Below, in pieces: positions 7,168 to 8,282 of a stretch of DNA of 8,282 nucleotides; position 1 is the stretch's first letter, and each line of letters starts with the position of its first letter. The notes under the pieces are model-generated. The model worked only from the letters and a program-made list of their open reading frames with translations. It was not told the origin of the DNA and made no database searches. The translations under genes were made by a program, and so were the position numbers. The stretch spans positions 1 through 8,282 of the forward strand of contig JASICF010000085.1 in assembly GCA_030044775.1 (NCBI GenBank), read 5' to 3'. This DNA comes from Candidatus Sulfotelmatobacter sp. (GTDB taxonomy: Bacteria > Acidobacteriota > Terriglobia > Terriglobales > Acidobacteriaceae).

Positions 7168-7173
7168 AAGGAG
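7168..7173 (+). promoter_or_regulatory. Ribosome binding site that fixes a GTG start
   Basis: AAGGAG lies 6 nt before GTG at 7180. It selects this GTG as the start of the zinc-ribbon gene over longer readings that would run back into the PilZ gene. Confidence 0.8.
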
Positions 7174-7179
7174 TTTTCC

Positions 7180-7791
7180 GTGTTTTGCAACAATTGCGGC
7201 GCCGATATTCCGCACGATTCCCGGTTTTGCAAGATGTGCGGCGATAGTTTTCTTGTGTCGCCCAACCGGCCAGGAACGGGCAAGGGTAACTGGTCGGTTG
7301 CCGTGTTCGCGGTTGCCGGAGTTCTTCTGCTTTCCGCCCTTGGCTATTACGTCTACACACGCAAACAAATGCAGGGCGGCGCGGCGTCGGCCATCGACGA
7401 GGTAGACCGCTCGTTTGACAAACTGACGAAAAAACCGCACAGCATTCCGCTGGTAAGCGATGGGTTGACCATCAATCAGCTGGGCTACTCCTATTTCAAG
7501 CTTCAGGTCCCGGCCAAAGCGAGCAGCGTTGAATTTCACGGAAACTTCACCGCGAGTGGAGGAGCGGGGAATATGGTCGAAGCGTTTCTATTTTCCGCGG
7601 ACGGCTACGAGAACTGGCAGAGGCAACAGTATGCCAATCCCCTCTATAGAAGCGGTCGAGTCAGCATGGACCAGATGGATGCGGAACTCCCTTCCGGCCC
7701 GGGAACTTACTATCTGGTGTTCAATAATAAATTTTCTGAGCTCACTCCAAAGACAATCCACGTACAGGCAAAGCTGACTTACTACCAGTAG
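7180..7791 (+). CDS. Zinc-ribbon single-pass membrane protein, function unknown
   Basis: This encodes 203 residues from a GTG start. Residues 3-20 form a short zinc ribbon, CNNC then CKMC (Cys3, Cys6, Cys17, Cys20), of the kind found at the N-terminus of many bacterial membrane proteins. A linker with Pro and Gly follows. One transmembrane helix spans about 39-59 and is followed by YTRKQ. The remaining 140 residues carry no cysteine and alternate like beta strands, ending with GTYYLVFNNKFSEL and VQAKLTYYQ, which suggests an extracytoplasmic beta-sandwich. The topology implied is zinc ribbon in the cytoplasm and beta domain outside. The gene begins 74 nt after the PilZ gene on the same strand with no obvious terminator between, so cotranscription is possible. 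I recognise the architecture but not a specific function. Confidence 0.85.
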   Translation: MFCNNCGADIPHDSRFCKMCGDSFLVSPNRPGTGKGNWSVAVFAVAGVLLLSALGYYVYTRKQMQGGAASAIDEVDRSFDKLTKKPHSIPLVSDGLTINQLGYSYFKLQVPAKASSVEFHGNFTASGGAGNMVEAFLFSADGYENWQRQQYANPLYRSGRVSMDQMDAELPSGPGTYYLVFNNKFSELTPKTIHVQAKLTYYQ

Positions 7792-7816
7792 CGAACTGTC
7801 GGCTCACTTGGTAAAC

Positions 7817-7845
7817 CTGCGAACGAAACCCTCGATCGTGCGCAG
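7817..7845. terminator. Candidate stem-loop terminator between convergent genes
   Basis: Bases 7817-7826 (CTGCGAACGA) pair with 7836-7845 (TCGTGCGCAG) with one A-G mismatch around a 9-base loop. The stem lies in the 94-base gap between two genes that converge, where a bidirectional terminator is expected. No strong T-run follows on either strand, so it is only a candidate. Confidence 0.35.
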
Positions 7846-7885
7846 CCCACATTTCAAATTCCCGCTTCGCGCGCTCAGCCGCGGA

Positions 7886-8282
7886 TTACTTTCCTTTCAA
7901 ATTATCGCTGTCGCGAATGAACTGAGCGACATTGTCGTGAATTGTCTTCAGCGAGGCTTCGTGCGCGTAGACCATGTGCCCGGATTCGTAGAAACGGAAT
8001 TCGATGTTCTTGTTCAGGTTTTGAGGAATCGGCAGGTGCTGCATCTCGTAGACTCCCTGGTAAAACGGAGTGGCAAGATCAAAATAGCCGGCATTCAGCA
8101 GGACCTTGAGTTGGGGGTTGTACTTCATGGCGACGGCCAGATCGTGCATCACGTTGGTCGAGCCGGGGAAAGCAAAAGGGGCGCCCGGCAGCTTGTGGGA
8201 GAAACTCCACCAACGAAAGACGTCGGTGTCGGGTTTGTATTCTTTGTCCTCGCCGTACTTGAGATCCTTGCGCACGTAGTCG
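7886..8282 (-). CDS. Peptidase S10 serine carboxypeptidase, C-terminal part (N-terminus off the right edge)
   Basis: The frame enters from the right edge and ends with TAA at 7886-7888, showing the last 131 residues. Two hallmarks of family S10 are visible. The catalytic Asp is in NAGYFDLATP (codon 8078-8080) and the catalytic His is in YESGHMVY (codon 7976-7978). The Ser nucleophile lies outside the window. Spacing between Asp and His, the HLPIP segment and the terminal amphipathic helix (TIHDNVAQFIRD) fit the family's alpha/beta-hydrolase end. These enzymes remove C-terminal residues from peptides; acidobacterial members are usually exported, but the signal peptide would be beyond the edge. 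It converges with the zinc-ribbon gene and shows no sign of belonging to the pilus module. A GTG at 8275 is an internal Val, not the start. Confidence 0.87.
   Translation of the reverse strand, partial: DYVRKDLKYGEDKEYKPDTDVFRWWSFSHKLPGAPFAFPGSTNVMHDLAVAMKYNPQLKVLLNAGYFDLATPFYQGVYEMQHLPIPQNLNKNIEFRFYESGHMVYAHEASLKTIHDNVAQFIRDSDNLKGK

Noticed and set aside
6811..7179. Long N-terminal extension of the zinc-ribbon protein
   Set aside because: It overlaps the second PilZ domain, whose motifs are clear, and AAGGAG fixes the start at GTG 7180.
1..8282. Mobile elements, CRISPR arrays, tRNA or rRNA genes
   Set aside because: No transposase or integrase sequence, no regularly spaced direct repeats and no tRNA- or rRNA-like stretches were seen.

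Overview
The window looks like chromosomal DNA from a Gram-negative, high-GC soil-type bacterium, most likely an acidobacterium (Terriglobia-like). This is an inference from gene content and protein style: a very large PilX-like minor pilin, a receiver/double-PilZ protein, a zinc-ribbon membrane protein and a family S10 serine carboxypeptidase. No rRNA or other marker gene is present to prove it.

The left two thirds (1-5650, minus strand) is one minor-pilin operon, transcribed right to left: a GspH/FimT-type pseudopilin (5036-5650), PilV (4434-5039), PilW (3218-4423) and a giant PilX-like protein (start at 3161, running off the left edge). The first two genes overlap by ATGA, the next gap is 10 nt and the last is 56 nt. 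All four proteins begin with a prepilin-peptidase leader and a hydrophobic helix. The first three have Glu at mature position +5. The giant PilX-like protein has Ala there, as GspK and many PilX proteins lack Glu. The set therefore parallels the H-I-J-K tip complex of type II secretion and type IV pilus systems, with the large last protein as the probable cap or tip component.

The 306-base divergent spacer (5651-5956) holds the control region. It contains a good sigma70-type promoter facing the pilin operon, a CRP/FNR-like palindrome (GTGA-N6-TCAC) about 90 bases upstream of the predicted transcription start, and an 8-bp-arm inverted repeat in the predicted pilin mRNA leader. A small hairpin lies just before the gene on the other side.

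On the right, the plus strand carries a receiver-like/PilZ/PilZ protein (5957-7105), probably a c-di-GMP effector, and a zinc-ribbon single-pass membrane protein of unknown function (7180-7791). Convergent to these, the C-terminal end of an S10 serine carboxypeptidase enters from the right edge on the minus strand (7886-8282).

The working picture is a pilus tip/minor-pilin module with its own promoter, facing a probable c-di-GMP-responsive regulator. No mobile element, CRISPR array, tRNA or rRNA was seen. The least ordinary elements are the giant Glu5-less PilX-like protein, the consistent pairing of cysteines in three of the pilins, and the regulatory arrangement of the divergent spacer.
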